From contig NZ_CP039695.1 of NCBI RefSeq assembly GCF_005145025.1, positions 3,333,501 through 3,397,500 on the forward strand: a DNA stretch of 64,000 bases. Direction: 5' to 3'. Each line of letters starts with the position of its first letter. Within the stretch, counting starts at the first letter, position 1. This document shows positions 8,071 to 17,998 of this stretch, piece by piece. Source of the DNA: Novosphingobium sp. EMRT-2. Lineage in GTDB: Bacteria; Pseudomonadota; Alphaproteobacteria; Sphingomonadales; Sphingomonadaceae. The notes under the pieces are model-generated. The model ran no database searches, had not been told where the DNA came from, and saw nothing but the letters and a program-made list of their open reading frames with translations. Position numbers and translations under genes: made by a program.

Positions 8071-10146
8071 CTAGTTCCCCGCTGGCAGCCTCGCGAGCAG
8101 GTCGGGCGTCAGCACTTGCGGCAATTGCCGGGGTTCTCCGCCGCCCGCCGGATACCACAGGTACAGCGGCACGCCGGCGGCGCCCTGCGCGGTGAGGAAG
8201 CGGGTGATCGCGGGGTCGCGGCGGGTCCAGTCGCCCACCAGCACCACCACGCCGGCCTTGCGGAAGGCATCGCGCGTGGTTTCGCGCTCGATCGCCACGC
8301 TTTCGTTGACCTTGCACGATAGGCACCAGTCCGCGGTGAAATAGGCGAACACGGGCTTGCCCGCCTTGCGCGCCTGCGCGAGCGCGGCTTCGCTGAACGG
8401 CTGGGCGTCCAGGAGACCGGCTTCCCCGGTGCTCGCAGTCGCGCTGACGGTGCGGGGCAGCAGGACCACCGCCGCGCCGGTCAAAGCAAGCGCGGCCAGC
8501 GTGCCGGCAAGCGGACGGCGTCCGCCCCGCTGATCGCGCCGCACGAGGGTGAGCGCGCCGACCAGCGCCACGGCGAGAACGACGGCGAGCAGGCCGAAGG
8601 TGTCGCCGCCCAGCCGCCAGGCCAGCCAGAACAGCGCGAGCAGGGTGAGTCCCATCGGCACTGCCATGGCGCGGCGGAACCTCTCCATCCAGCCGCCGGG
8701 CTTCGGCAGCAGGCGGCGCAGCGCGGGGACGAAGCCGATGGCGAGGAACGGCAGGCCAAGGCCAAGGCCCAACGCGGCAAAGACCGAGAGCGCGGCCCAC
8801 CACGGCAGCACCAGCGCCGCGCCGACCGCCGCCGCCATGAACGGCCCGGTGCAGGGCGTGGCGACGAACGCGGCGAGCAGGCCCGTGCCGAACGCGCCTT
8901 TCGCGCCGGAGGAGGCGGGGGCGCGCGCGCTTTCGAACGAAAGGCCGGGCATCTCGTAAAGCCCGGCGAAATTGGCGGTGATCGCCGTGGCGAGCAGGAC
9001 CAGCAGCGCGACGACCCATGGTTCCTGCAGCTGGAACGCCCAGCCCACTTCCTCGCCCGCTGCGCGCAAGGCGAGCATCACGCCACCCAGCGCCATGCAG
9101 GCGAGCATGACGCCGGCGGTATAGGCCATGCCTTCGACGTGGGCCTGATGGCTGTTGCCGCGCGCCAGGGCCAGCGCCTTGAGGCTGAGAATCGGGAAGA
9201 CGCACGGCATCACGTTGAGCACGAGGCCGCCCGCCAGCGCGCCGAGAATCGCGGTGAGCAGCGTTGCCAGCGAGAAGCCGGCGGCGGCCGCTCCGCCGAC
9301 CGGCGTACCGCCGTCGGGCACCGGCCCCGCGCGCGCGACCAGCGCAATGCCGCCGGCATCCCCGCCCAGCGCCAGCACGCCCGAAAGCGTGGTCGGCTGT
9401 TCGGCGGATGGCCCCTTGGCGCGGCCGAGTTCCGCGATCAGCGTATCGCCCTGCCGGTAGAATTTCTGCGGCGCGGCGTAGTCGGCCAGCCCTTCGGAGG
9501 CGACGAAGAAATGCGGCTGGCCGATCCGCGCGCTGGCCGGGAACGGAATGGCGATGCGCAGCGCCTTGCCGGTGAAGGCAAAGGTGCCGGCGCGATCGAG
9601 CGGCGCGGGCAACGCGGCGCGCCAAGCGGCGAAGCGGGTGTCGGCCGTGCCTGCGGTCCCCACGGTCACCGTGCCTTGCAGGTCGGCCTCTTCGGGCACG
9701 CAGATCTGGTCGGTGCAGGCGAGCCAGCGCGCCTTGGCGGCGATGGGCAGCGTGGTGCCGGGCTTGGCTTCCTTTGGCAGCGTCAGCGGAACCAGCACGG
9801 CATAGTCATGCTCGTACACGTGGTTCATCAGGCCGGAAAGCAACAGCGTCTGCGGCACGGGGAATTCGGGCGCCTCGGCCTTCGCGCCGGCGGGCAGCGT
9901 CCAGTCGAGCGACAGGCCGAAGCCGGCATCGCCCGGATTGGACCAGTATCCATGCCAGCCCTTTTCGGGCTGCATCAGCAGCGCGAGCGTGACCGTCTCC
10001 CCCGAAGCGGCAGGCTTTTCCGCCAGCAGCGAGGCCTGGATGTGGTTGGCCAGCGCCGCAGAGGGCGCGCCCAGCAGGGCAAGACATACCGCCGTCACAA
10101 AAGCGGTTATGGTACGCAGGGTTAGCAACGAAGCCACGGGACGCAT
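8071..10146 (-). CDS. DsbD-family thiol:disulfide interchange protein with C-terminal thioredoxin domain
   Basis: 691-residue membrane protein that would carry electrons from cytoplasmic thioredoxin to periplasmic thiols. The start at 10146 gives a signal peptide ending near SAALA. The N-terminal periplasmic domain has a Cys pair in CTDQIC. The membrane domain has the DsbD signatures PCVFPILSLK and ATPCTGPFM. The C-terminal thioredoxin-like domain has WCLSCK. The N-terminal domain is of the longer ScsB/DsbD2 type rather than the classical E. coli alpha domain, which suggests a role in metal stress or specialised redox protection. Divergent from the PhoK-like phosphatase. Confidence 0.85.
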   Translation of the reverse strand: MRPVASLLTLRTITAFVTAVCLALLGAPSAALANHIQASLLAEKPAASGETVTLALLMQPEKGWHGYWSNPGDAGFGLSLDWTLPAGAKAEAPEFPVPQTLLLSGLMNHVYEHDYAVLVPLTLPKEAKPGTTLPIAAKARWLACTDQICVPEEADLQGTVTVGTAGTADTRFAAWRAALPAPLDRAGTFAFTGKALRIAIPFPASARIGQPHFFVASEGLADYAAPQKFYRQGDTLIAELGRAKGPSAEQPTTLSGVLALGGDAGGIALVARAGPVPDGGTPVGGAAAAGFSLATLLTAILGALAGGLVLNVMPCVFPILSLKALALARGNSHQAHVEGMAYTAGVMLACMALGGVMLALRAAGEEVGWAFQLQEPWVVALLVLLATAITANFAGLYEMPGLSFESARAPASSGAKGAFGTGLLAAFVATPCTGPFMAAAVGAALVLPWWAALSVFAALGLGLGLPFLAIGFVPALRRLLPKPGGWMERFRRAMAVPMGLTLLALFWLAWRLGGDTFGLLAVVLAVALVGALTLVRRDQRGGRRPLAGTLAALALTGAAVVLLPRTVSATASTGEAGLLDAQPFSEAALAQARKAGKPVFAYFTADWCLSCKVNESVAIERETTRDAFRKAGVVVLVGDWTRRDPAITRFLTAQGAAGVPLYLWYPAGGGEPRQLPQVLTPDLLARLPAGN

Positions 10147-10209
10147 GGACCGACCGGACAAGAGGGAACGAGCATGTCTCAGCCCCCTTGCGCCGCAGCC
10201 GGCGTGGGG

Positions 10210-10227
10210 CCTAGACGGGGGTCTAGG
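10210..10227. promoter_or_regulatory. Inverted repeat between divergent dsbD-like and phosphatase genes
   Basis: CCTAGAC at 10210-10216 and GTCTAGG at 10221-10227 are perfect 7-base arms around GGGG. The site is 64 to 47 bases upstream of the phosphatase start and about the same distance from the divergent gene. It does not resemble a PhoB box (CTGTCAT direct repeats). It could be an operator for an unknown repressor. Confidence 0.35.
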
Positions 10228-10273
10228 GTCAGTGCCTGTCCAAGTCCAGTGCGCGCCCTTCTGGAGTTCCTGA

Positions 10274-11977
10274 GTGCCCATGATCCGCTGCAACAAGATC
10301 GCCCTGCTGCTCGCTGCCGCCGCGCTGCCGTTCTCGCCCGCCGCCATGGCCCGGCCGGCCAAGGCGCCCAAGCCTGCCCCGGCCCCGGTCGAAGCGCCGG
10401 CGCCCGCCCCGAAAGGCCCGCCGCGCCTGCTGGTGGCGATCGCGGTGGACCAGTTTTCGGCTGACCTGTTCGCGCAGAACCGGCAGACCTTCACCGGCGG
10501 GCTGGCGCGGCTCGAACGCGGCATGGTGTTCCCCGCCGGATACCAGTCGCACGCGGCGACCGAGACGTGCCCCGGCCATTCCACGATCCTGACCGGCAAT
10601 CGCCCGGCGCACACCGGGATCATCGCCAACAACTGGATCGACCTGTCCGCCGCGCGCGACAACAAGGTGATCTATTGCGCCGAGGACGAGACCAGGACGG
10701 CGGCGAATCCCAAGGACTACGTCGCCTCGGTGGGGCATCTGATGGTGCCGACGCTGGGCGAGCGGATGAAGCAGGCCAACCCCGCCAGCCGCAACGTCGC
10801 GGTTTCGGGCAAGGACCGCGCCGCGCTGATGATGGGCGGCCATGTGATCGATCAGGTCTATTGGTGGAAGGGCAACGCCTTCACCACGCTGGAAGGACGC
10901 AAGCTTGGCCCGACGGCCGTGGCAGAGAACGCGGCGGTGGCCAAGGTGCTGGCCGCCGGCGCGCCGGCGTTCGATCTGCCGGCATGGTGCGTGGCGAAGG
11001 ACCGCGCGATCACCGCCGGCACCGCCACGGTCGGCACCGGCCGCTTCCCGCTGGCGAAGGACGACGCCACCGGCTTTCGCGTCTCGCCGCGCCTCGATCG
11101 CGCAACGCTCGATCTGGCGACGAAGCTGGTCGACGAACAGAAGCTGGGGCAGGGCAGCGCGCCCGACATGCTGGCGGTGAGCCTTTCCGCCACCGACTAC
11201 ATTGGCCACGGCACGGGCACGCAGGGCGCGGAAATGTGCATCCAGGTCCACCAGCTCGATCTGGCGCTGGGTGATTTCTTCGCCGGGCTGGACAAGCGCG
11301 GGATCGACTATGCCGTGGTGCTGACCGCCGATCATGGTGGGTTCGACATGCCCGAGCGGCAGGATGAACAGGCCATGCCGCAAGTGACGCGCGTCGATGC
11401 CGCGCTCCAGCCCGATGCCATTGGCAAGGCAGTGGCGGAGAAGCTGGGGCTGGATCCCAGGGGGCTGATCCGCTCGGACGGGCCGGCGGGCGACATCTGG
11501 TTGCGCCGGGATCTGACGGCGGAGCAGAAGGCCCGCGTCACCGACGAGACCAAGGCGATGTTCGCCGCGCATCCGCAGGTGGCCGCCGTGTTCACCGCCG
11601 CCGAAATCGCGGCGACGCCGATGCCGTCCGGCTCGCCCGAAACCTGGACGCTGATCCAGCGCGCCCGCGCCTCGTACTATGCGCCGCGCTCCGGTGATCT
11701 GCTGGTGCTGCTGAAGCGCGGTGTGGTGCCGATCGCCAAGCCGGGACCGGGATATGTGGCGACGCACGGATCGCCGTGGGACTATGACCGGCGCGTGCCG
11801 ATCCTGTTCTGGCGCAAGGGCATGACGCCGTTCGAGCAGCCGGGGCCGGTCGAGACGGTCGATATCGCGCCGACTCTCGCCGGTTTGATCGCGCTCAAGG
11901 CGCCCGAGGGGGCATTTGACGGAAGGTGCCTCGATCTCGATGCTGGACCGGGTGACACATGCGGAGCGAATCGTTGA
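10274..11977 (+). CDS. PhoK/PafA-type alkaline phosphatase family protein
   Basis: 567-residue secreted phosphomonoesterase of the nucleotide pyrophosphatase/phosphodiesterase superfamily, similar to Sphingomonas PhoK. A signal peptide ends near AAMA, followed by a Pro-Ala linker. The nucleophile Thr lies in ATETCPGHSTILTG; metal ligands are visible in TDYIGHG and LTADHGG. I use the GTG at 10274, 7 bases after GGAG at 10263-10266; ATG at 10280 is the alternative. The enzyme would release phosphate from organic esters in the periplasm. No PhoB box is visible upstream, so phosphate control is not supported here. Confidence 0.85.
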   Translation: MPMIRCNKIALLLAAAALPFSPAAMARPAKAPKPAPAPVEAPAPAPKGPPRLLVAIAVDQFSADLFAQNRQTFTGGLARLERGMVFPAGYQSHAATETCPGHSTILTGNRPAHTGIIANNWIDLSAARDNKVIYCAEDETRTAANPKDYVASVGHLMVPTLGERMKQANPASRNVAVSGKDRAALMMGGHVIDQVYWWKGNAFTTLEGRKLGPTAVAENAAVAKVLAAGAPAFDLPAWCVAKDRAITAGTATVGTGRFPLAKDDATGFRVSPRLDRATLDLATKLVDEQKLGQGSAPDMLAVSLSATDYIGHGTGTQGAEMCIQVHQLDLALGDFFAGLDKRGIDYAVVLTADHGGFDMPERQDEQAMPQVTRVDAALQPDAIGKAVAEKLGLDPRGLIRSDGPAGDIWLRRDLTAEQKARVTDETKAMFAAHPQVAAVFTAAEIAATPMPSGSPETWTLIQRARASYYAPRSGDLLVLLKRGVVPIAKPGPGYVATHGSPWDYDRRVPILFWRKGMTPFEQPGPVETVDIAPTLAGLIALKAPEGAFDGRCLDLDAGPGDTCGANR

Positions 11978-13236
11978 GCGCAAGCGAATCTGAAATGGCC
12001 CCAATGACGGCCCCGGAGATGCCACCGGTGACGGCTGATGTCGTGATCCTGGGCGGAGGCCTTGTCGGCATGACGCTGGCGATCGGGCTGGCGCAGGCCG
12101 GCATCGCCAGCGTGGTGGTGGACAGCTCCGACCCGGCGGCGCAGACCGCCGACGGATTCGACGGCCGCGCCTCCGCCATCTCCACGGCAAGCTGGAACCT
12201 CTATACCAACCTCGGCATGGGTGAGGAACTCGCAGCCAAGGGCTGCCCCATCGACGCCATTGCGGTGACCGACGCAATGAAGCCGGGCCGGATCGATTTC
12301 CGCCCCGGCGCTGCCGATGGTTCGCTGGGCAGGATGTACGCCAACCGCGATCTGCGCATCGCGATGTATGCCGCCGCCGCGCGCGAGAAGGCGATCACGT
12401 TCCTGCCCAACGCCCATGTCGCCACCCGAGAACGCGACGAACATGGCGTGGCGGTGACGCTGACCGACGGGCGCGTGCTGAAGGGGCAGTTGCTGGTCGC
12501 CGCCGAGGGCCGCCGTTCGCCCACGCGCGACGAGGCGGGGTTCACGCCCGCGCGCTGGGACTATGGCCACCGCGCGATCATCACCGGGCTCTATCACGAA
12601 AAGCCGCATGAGAACGTGGCCTGGGAAGTGTTCTATCCGGCAGGGCCGTTCGCGCTGCTGCCGCTGCTGGACGAAGCGGACGGCACGCACCGTTCCGCGC
12701 TGGTCTGGACCGTGGCGGAAAAGGATGCGGCGGGCGTGCTGGCGCTGCCCGAAAGCGCATTCCTGTCCGAGGTCGAAAAGCGGATGCACGGCATCTTCGG
12801 CAAGATCCGACTGGCTTCGCCGCGATCGTCCTATCCGCTGAACTTCCACCACACCGCGCGGATCGTGGACCAGCGGCTGGCGCTGGTGGGCGATGCGGCG
12901 CACGGGATGCACCCGATCGCGGGGCAGGGGCTCAATGTCGGCCTGCGCGACGTGGCGGCGCTGGTGGAGGTGCTGGCGGACGGGATGCGGCTGGGGCTGG
13001 ACGCGGGCGATGCGCAACTTCTGGCGCGCTACGAGCGCTGGCGCGCGGCGGATACGTTCATGGTGGCGGCGGCGACCGACGTGCTGACCCGCCTGTTCGG
13101 CATTCCGGGGCGCATCCCCAGCGCGATCCGCCGCTTTGGCATGGCGGGCGTGCAGCGCGCCGCGCCGCTCAAGCGCTGGTTCATGGACGAGGCGCGCGGC
13201 ATGAGCGGGGCCTTGCCGGCGCTGCTGCGCGGCTGA
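11959..13236 (+). CDS. UbiH/UbiF/VisC-family FAD-dependent hydroxylase
   Basis: 425-residue flavoprotein monooxygenase of the ubiquinone ring-hydroxylase family. FAD-binding GGGLVGMTLA starts near residue 32; DGRASAIS follows, and the C-terminal FAD/ribityl motif GDAAHGMHPIAGQGLN is intact. Alphaproteobacteria often have several paralogues (UbiH, UbiF, UbiL) with different ring positions, and sequence reading alone cannot say which one this is. The gene overlaps the phosphatase gene by 19 bases. An internal ATG at 12004 is an alternative start that would remove a poorly conserved leader. Confidence 0.87.
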   Translation: MRSESLSASESEMAPMTAPEMPPVTADVVILGGGLVGMTLAIGLAQAGIASVVVDSSDPAAQTADGFDGRASAISTASWNLYTNLGMGEELAAKGCPIDAIAVTDAMKPGRIDFRPGAADGSLGRMYANRDLRIAMYAAAAREKAITFLPNAHVATRERDEHGVAVTLTDGRVLKGQLLVAAEGRRSPTRDEAGFTPARWDYGHRAIITGLYHEKPHENVAWEVFYPAGPFALLPLLDEADGTHRSALVWTVAEKDAAGVLALPESAFLSEVEKRMHGIFGKIRLASPRSSYPLNFHHTARIVDQRLALVGDAAHGMHPIAGQGLNVGLRDVAALVEVLADGMRLGLDAGDAQLLARYERWRAADTFMVAAATDVLTRLFGIPGRIPSAIRRFGMAGVQRAAPLKRWFMDEARGMSGALPALLRG

Positions 13237-13239
13237 GGC

Positions 13240-14172
13240 CTAGCCGGCGGTTCCGGTAGAGGCCGTCGCTGCCGGTTGCTGCGCGGACGGTGGCACGATC
13301 GGCCGCGATGGAACCATCGTGGCAGGCGGTGGCGGAGGCGGCGTCACCAGCGCGGCGGTTTCGAGCTGGTCGAGCGCGTGCTGGGTCATCACATAGTCCC
13401 GCGCATGGGCCAGCCATTCGGTTGCCGCATCGTGGCCCGGCATCCGCTCCACTTCGATGATCGCCATGTCCACGCGGTTGCCCGCCAGGAAACTGCGCAC
13501 GCGGTCGACCCGCCGTTCGGGCGTGGGCGAGGGCATGTCGTCATGCCGGATCACGAACAGGTTGCCCATTTCGCGCTTAAACCACTGCCAGCCGCCCTCG
13601 TCGGGCGATCCGCCGGTGAGTTGCGGACGCAGGCGTTCGAAGTCTTCGGACAGCGATCCCAGCGTCACGGGCTTGCCCGCCGCCGAGATCACACGGTCCA
13701 CCGCATTGGGCTGGCTATCACCGAAGCGGATGCGCAACTGTGTTTCCAGATAGCCGAGCGGCTGGCCGCGTTCGATGGCGCGGCGGGCCGCGAAGGCCGC
13801 CAGCAGTGCTTCCGCGTGCGTGGCCTGCCCCGATGCGGCCGTGGCCTGCTGGTTGAGTTCGGCAAGCCGCTGTTCAAGCGCGGCGAGCTTGGCGGTCGCG
13901 CCGGCCACGGCGGCATCGTTCGCGGCTTTTTCGCCAGCGCTGACAAGCGGCAGCGGCGCGTCAGGCGTTGCTGGCGTTGTGGGAGTCGGACCGAAATTCA
14001 CACCGCTGGCGTTCAGCGTAAGCAGGCCGTTCTTCCACGCCAGCCAGCCGCCGGCCGCGGAAACGAGAACCAGCAGCAGCAGCCCGACCAGAACGGTTGT
14101 CCAGCCACGTCGTCCGCGGCGCGGAATGCTTCCCGGCTGCATGCCCGATTGCATGGTTGTCGTATCCTGCAT
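13240..14172 (-). CDS. Mitofilin/HemX-like inner membrane protein
   Basis: 310 residues with one N-terminal membrane segment (about 26-46), a Pro/Thr linker, a coiled coil (about 90-120, KLAALEQRLAELNQQ) and a helical C-terminal domain ending in a Pro-rich tail. This is the layout of the bacterial mitofilin-like family (COG4223, HemX), the alphaproteobacterial relative of mitochondrial Mic60. It follows hemD on the same strand with a 31-base gap, the arrangement usual in this class. It probably shapes or scaffolds the membrane; a direct role in haem synthesis is not established. Confidence 0.75.
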   Translation of the reverse strand: MQDTTTMQSGMQPGSIPRRGRRGWTTVLVGLLLLVLVSAAGGWLAWKNGLLTLNASGVNFGPTPTTPATPDAPLPLVSAGEKAANDAAVAGATAKLAALEQRLAELNQQATAASGQATHAEALLAAFAARRAIERGQPLGYLETQLRIRFGDSQPNAVDRVISAAGKPVTLGSLSEDFERLRPQLTGGSPDEGGWQWFKREMGNLFVIRHDDMPSPTPERRVDRVRSFLAGNRVDMAIIEVERMPGHDAATEWLAHARDYVMTQHALDQLETAALVTPPPPPPATMVPSRPIVPPSAQQPAATASTGTAG

Positions 14173-14203
14173 CTTACTTTTTCATTTGTCCGTGGCCCCG
14201 ATG

Positions 14204-14887
14204 TCACACGGTCTGGCACATTTGGAACGCCAGCGCCAGCAGCGCGTGATCGGTTCTTTCCGGCGCTATTCCGGTCTTGCGCCATCCTTCGCGCGCCATT
14301 TTCGCGATTCGCGGTGCAAGGCAGGCGATGGAGATGGCGTGGCGGTTCATGTTCGATTCGGTTGTTTCTTGCGCGAAATGCCGCGCCGCCTCTCCCGAAT
14401 GCAGCGCAACGACCGCGCCTTCCCGCAGGATCGCCCGCAGGGCTGGCGGAAAGGCGAGCGCGCCGACGGCATAGACCACCCGTGTTTCCAGCGAGACCCC
14501 GGCCGGCGGCAGCAGCGGCACCCGCTCCTCCCCGGCAAGGCGCAGATACCGGCCGGCGGCAAGGCGCTCCACCATGGGTTGCAGCCCGCCCGTGCCCGCT
14601 TCCGCGACCTGAAAGCCCGCGGCGCGCGCGGCGTCGGCCGTGGTCGCGCCCACGGCATGGACGGGCAGGGCGCGCAGTTGCTCGAGCCTTGCTCCGCCGT
14701 GCCGGAAGACGTTGGCGCTGCCGGCGAGCAATCCCGTGAAACCAGCGGGCGAGGGTGCGTCCCACGGCAGAGGGGCGACCTCGAACAGGGGAAAGCCGTA
14801 CGTGTCGATGCCCATGGCGCGGGCGCGGTCCACGGTTTCGCGGTTGCCCGGTTCGGGACGGATCACGATGAGAGGCAGGCTGGCCAT
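14204..14887 (-). CDS. hemD: Uroporphyrinogen-III synthase
   Basis: 227-residue protein that closes and inverts ring D of hydroxymethylbilane to uroporphyrinogen III. HemD sequences diverge strongly; the assignment rests on the N-terminal IVIRPEPGN pattern, the repeated alpha/beta segments ([16 protein letters not shown] near the centre), the length, and the position directly after hemC (16-base gap). Part of a hemC-hemD-HemX-like unit read leftward. Confidence 0.85.
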   Translation of the reverse strand: MASLPLIVIRPEPGNRETVDRARAMGIDTYGFPLFEVAPLPWDAPSPAGFTGLLAGSANVFRHGGARLEQLRALPVHAVGATTADAARAAGFQVAEAGTGGLQPMVERLAAGRYLRLAGEERVPLLPPAGVSLETRVVYAVGALAFPPALRAILREGAVVALHSGEAARHFAQETTESNMNRHAISIACLAPRIAKMAREGWRKTGIAPERTDHALLALAFQMCQTV

Positions 14888-14903
14888 GCCTTGTCCGCCC
14901 CCG

Positions 14904-15872
14904 TCAGTGCAGGGCTACGCCATGGAAGTGGACGCGGATGCCTTCCGGCGCCTCGGCCAGCAGGCGATCGGCAAGGCGGGCGGGGGCCGCGTCGTCGCCG
15001 GCGGAGAAGTGCTCCGTCGCTTCCACGCGCAGCGCGCCATCCGGGCTGAACAGCGCCGCGCGCAGCGTCAGCCCATCGCCATCGGCCTGCGTATGAAGTG
15101 CGATGGGGCTGTGGCAGTTGCCGCCCAGCGCCAGCAGCAGCGCGCGTTCGGCGCGGACGGCGGCGTGGGTCGGTGCGTGATTGATCGCGGCCAGCCAGCC
15201 GCGCACATCGGGTCGCGCGGTCAGGCATTCGATGCCGATCGCGCCTTGCGCCGGGGCCGGCAGCCAGCGCTCCGCCGGCAGCGGATGGCCCACGCCCGAT
15301 TGGCCCAGCCGGACAAGGCCAGCGGCGGCCAGCAGCGTCACGTCCGCTTCGCCGGCCTGGAGCTTGGCGAGCCGCGTGGCGACGTTGCCGCGGAACGGCA
15401 CGATCGAAAGGTCGGGCCGCGCGTGGAGCATCTGCGCCGCCCGGCGCGGCGCGCTGGTGCCCACGCGCGCGCCGGGCGGGATCGCCGCGACGCTTTCCGC
15501 GCCCACCAGCACGTCGCGCACGTCCGCGCGAGGCAGCACGGCGGCGATCGTGAGTTCGGCGGGGCGGATTGTTTCCACGTCCTTCATCGAATGGACCGCG
15601 AAATCGATCTCGCCCGAAGCCAGCCAGCCATCGAGTTCCTTGGTCCACAGCGCCTTGCCGCCGATCTCGGCGAGCGGGCGGTCCTGGATGCGATCCCCGC
15701 TGGCGATGACGGGCACGATTTCGACCGCTTCGGCGGGCCAGCCGTGCGCCGCGCACAGCCGGTCGCGCGCCTCGTGCGCCTGCGCCATGGCGAGCGGGGA
15801 CTGGCGCGTGCCGAGCCGAAGCGGGGTTCCCGGAGCAGGTGCGGGGCCGTCATGGCGGAAGGTATGGGTCAT
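14904..15872 (-). CDS. hemC: Hydroxymethylbilane synthase (porphobilinogen deaminase)
   Basis: 322-residue enzyme that links four porphobilinogens into hydroxymethylbilane. Conserved elements: [15 protein letters not shown] near the N-terminus, [30 protein letters not shown], and the dipyrromethane-bearing Cys in LGGNCHSP. The ATG at 15872 is used; the frame stays open far upstream but that part is antisense to tsaD. It is divergent from tsaD with 45 bases between the starts. Confidence 0.93.
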   Translation of the reverse strand: MTHTFRHDGPAPAPGTPLRLGTRQSPLAMAQAHEARDRLCAAHGWPAEAVEIVPVIASGDRIQDRPLAEIGGKALWTKELDGWLASGEIDFAVHSMKDVETIRPAELTIAAVLPRADVRDVLVGAESVAAIPPGARVGTSAPRRAAQMLHARPDLSIVPFRGNVATRLAKLQAGEADVTLLAAAGLVRLGQSGVGHPLPAERWLPAPAQGAIGIECLTARPDVRGWLAAINHAPTHAAVRAERALLLALGGNCHSPIALHTQADGDGLTLRAALFSPDGALRVEATEHFSAGDDAAPARLADRLLAEAPEGIRVHFHGVALH

Positions 15873-15917
15873 GCGCCGCTTGCCGTACCTGCGTTTATCT
15901 CTAAGGGAAAGCTCCCC

Positions 15918-16982
15918 ATGGCCCTGATCCTCGGTATCGAATCTTCCTGCGACGAAACCGCCGTCGCCATCATCGATGGCAGCGCCGGTTCGCTGGAGGC
16001 GCGCATCGTCGCGCAGCGCATCGCCTCGCAGGACGCCGAACACGCGCCCTATGGCGGCGTGGTGCCCGAAATCGCCGCGCGCGCCCATGCCGAAGTGATC
16101 GCGCCGATGGTGGGCGCGGTGCTGGCCGACGCGGGCCTGACGCTGGAGGACATGGACGCTATCGCCGCCACCGCCGGGCCGGGTCTGATCGGCGGCGTGA
16201 TGGTGGGGCTGGTCACCGGCAAGGCGCTGGCCATGGCGGCGGACAAGCCGCTGATCGGCGTGAATCATCTGGAAGGGCACGCGCTGTCGCCGCGCCTGGC
16301 CGATCCCGATCTGGCCTATCCCTATCTGCTGCTGCTCGTTTCGGGCGGGCATTGCCAGATCCTGGAAGTGCGCGGGCTGGGCGATTATCGCCGGCTGGCC
16401 ACGACGATCGACGACGCGCTGGGCGAAGCGTTCGACAAGACCGCCAAGATATTGGGCCTTGGCTATCCGGGCGGGCCGGCGGTGGAGCGCCTGGCGCGCG
16501 AGGGCGATCCGCGCGCTGTGCCGCTGCCCCGCCCGCTGGTGGGCAGCGGGGAGCCGCATTTTTCCTTCGCCGGCCTGAAGAGCGCGGTGATGCGCGCGAG
16601 GGATTCGGGCCTCCATGCCGATGCCGATATTGCCGCCTCGTTCCAGCAGGCCGCGATCGATTGCGTGATCGACCGGACCCGGTTGGCGCTGGAGTCGGTG
16701 CGGGATTCCGGGGCGGAGGGCATGAGCGCGCTGGTGGTGGCGGGGGGCGTGGCGGCCAACGCCGCGTTGCGCGGGGCGCTGGAAACGCTGGCCGCCGGTT
16801 TCGGCCTGCGGCTGGTGGCGCCGCCGGGCAAGCTGTGCACAGATAATGCGGCGATGATCGGCTGGGCTGGCGCGGAACGCTTCGCTTTGGGATGTACGGA
16901 CCCGCTCGATCTGCCGGCGCGCCCGCGCTGGCCGCTCGATGCCAATGCCGCGCCGGTGCGCGGCGCGGGGGTGAAGGCATGA
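15918..16982 (+). CDS. tsaD: tRNA N6-threonylcarbamoyladenosine transferase
   Basis: 354-residue ASKHA-fold protein that transfers threonylcarbamoyl to A37 of ANN-decoding tRNAs with TsaB and TsaE. It begins [12 protein letters not shown]. The metal-binding histidines are His117 and His121 in NHLEGH, and VSGGHCQ and [12 protein letters not shown] are present. The stop overlaps the gpsA start (ATGA), a pairing common in alphaproteobacteria. Confidence 0.95.
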   Translation: MALILGIESSCDETAVAIIDGSAGSLEARIVAQRIASQDAEHAPYGGVVPEIAARAHAEVIAPMVGAVLADAGLTLEDMDAIAATAGPGLIGGVMVGLVTGKALAMAADKPLIGVNHLEGHALSPRLADPDLAYPYLLLLVSGGHCQILEVRGLGDYRRLATTIDDALGEAFDKTAKILGLGYPGGPAVERLAREGDPRAVPLPRPLVGSGEPHFSFAGLKSAVMRARDSGLHADADIAASFQQAAIDCVIDRTRLALESVRDSGAEGMSALVVAGGVAANAALRGALETLAAGFGLRLVAPPGKLCTDNAAMIGWAGAERFALGCTDPLDLPARPRWPLDANAAPVRGAGVKA

Positions 16983-17998
16983 GCCAGGGAGTGGGGGCCG
17001 GGGGGAGCGCCGCGATCGGTGTCGTCGGCGCGGGGGCATGGGGCACCGCGCTGGCGCAGACGCTGGCGAGCGACGGGCGCGAGGTGCTGCTCTGGGCGCG
17101 CGAGGCCGAACTCGTGAACCAGATCAACGCGGAACGGCGTAATGCGCTGTTCCTGCCTTCGGCGACGCTGCATCCAACGATCCGCGCCATCGGCGATCTG
17201 GCGGAACTGGCGGCGCTTCCCATTCTGCTGGTGGTGACGCCGGCGCAGCATCTGGCGTCGGTGCTGGGCGCGATGGCGCGCAAGGGCGGCGATCTGGTGC
17301 TCTGCGCCAAGGGGATCGAGGCGGGCAGCGGACGGCTGATGGCCGACGTGGCGCGCGACGTGGCGCCCGATGCCGAGATCGCCGTGCTGTCCGGGCCGAC
17401 TTTCGCGCACGAGGTGGCGGCGGGCCTGCCCACCGCGATCACGCTGGCCTGTGCGGGCGGCGAGGCGCAGTGGCAGCGGTTGTCCCCGGCCATCGCGCGG
17501 CCGACGTTCCGCCCCTATTATTCGGACGACGTGACCGGCGCCGAGATCGGCGGCGCGGTGAAGAACGTGCTGGCCATCGCCTGCGGCGTGGTCGACGGGC
17601 TGCAACTGGGCCAGAACGCCCGCGCCGCGCTGATCAGCCGGGGCTTTGCCGAGATGCAGCGCTTCGGCATGGCGATGGGCGCGCAGGCGGAAACCCTCTC
17701 GGGCCTTTCCGGCCTTGGCGATCTGGTGCTGACCTGTTCGTCCACCTCCAGCCGCAACTTCTCGCTGGGCAAGGCGCTGGGCGAAGGGGCGAGCGCGGCG
17801 GCGGCGCTGGCGGACCGCGCGACGGTGGCCGAAGGCGCGTTCACCGCGCCGGTGCTGGCCGACCTTGCCCGGAGCAAGGGCATTTCGATGCCGATCGTGG
17901 AAGCCGTGGCGGCGCTGCTCGCTGGCCGGATACCGGCGCGCGAGGTGGTCGCACACCTGCTGTCGCGCCCCCTGCGCGCGGAAAACCCGCTTGGCTGA
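16979..17998 (+). CDS. gpsA: Glycerol-3-phosphate dehydrogenase [NAD(P)+]
   Basis: 339-residue cytoplasmic enzyme that reduces dihydroxyacetone phosphate to sn-glycerol 3-phosphate for phospholipid synthesis. The Rossmann motif [11 protein letters not shown] sits near residues 15-25, the substrate region LCAKGIE follows, and the C-terminal domain has the catalytic-lysine segment [13 protein letters not shown] and the motif GLGDLVLTC. The ATG overlaps the tsaD stop, and its own stop overlaps the flippase start. Confidence 0.95.
   Translation: MSQGVGAGGSAAIGVVGAGAWGTALAQTLASDGREVLLWAREAELVNQINAERRNALFLPSATLHPTIRAIGDLAELAALPILLVVTPAQHLASVLGAMARKGGDLVLCAKGIEAGSGRLMADVARDVAPDAEIAVLSGPTFAHEVAAGLPTAITLACAGGEAQWQRLSPAIARPTFRPYYSDDVTGAEIGGAVKNVLAIACGVVDGLQLGQNARAALISRGFAEMQRFGMAMGAQAETLSGLSGLGDLVLTCSSTSSRNFSLGKALGEGASAAAALADRATVAEGAFTAPVLADLARSKGISMPIVEAVAALLAGRIPAREVVAHLLSRPLRAENPLG

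Noticed and set aside
10147..10273. Pho box before the PhoK-like phosphatase
   Set aside because: No CTGTCAT-like direct repeats with 11-base period are visible.
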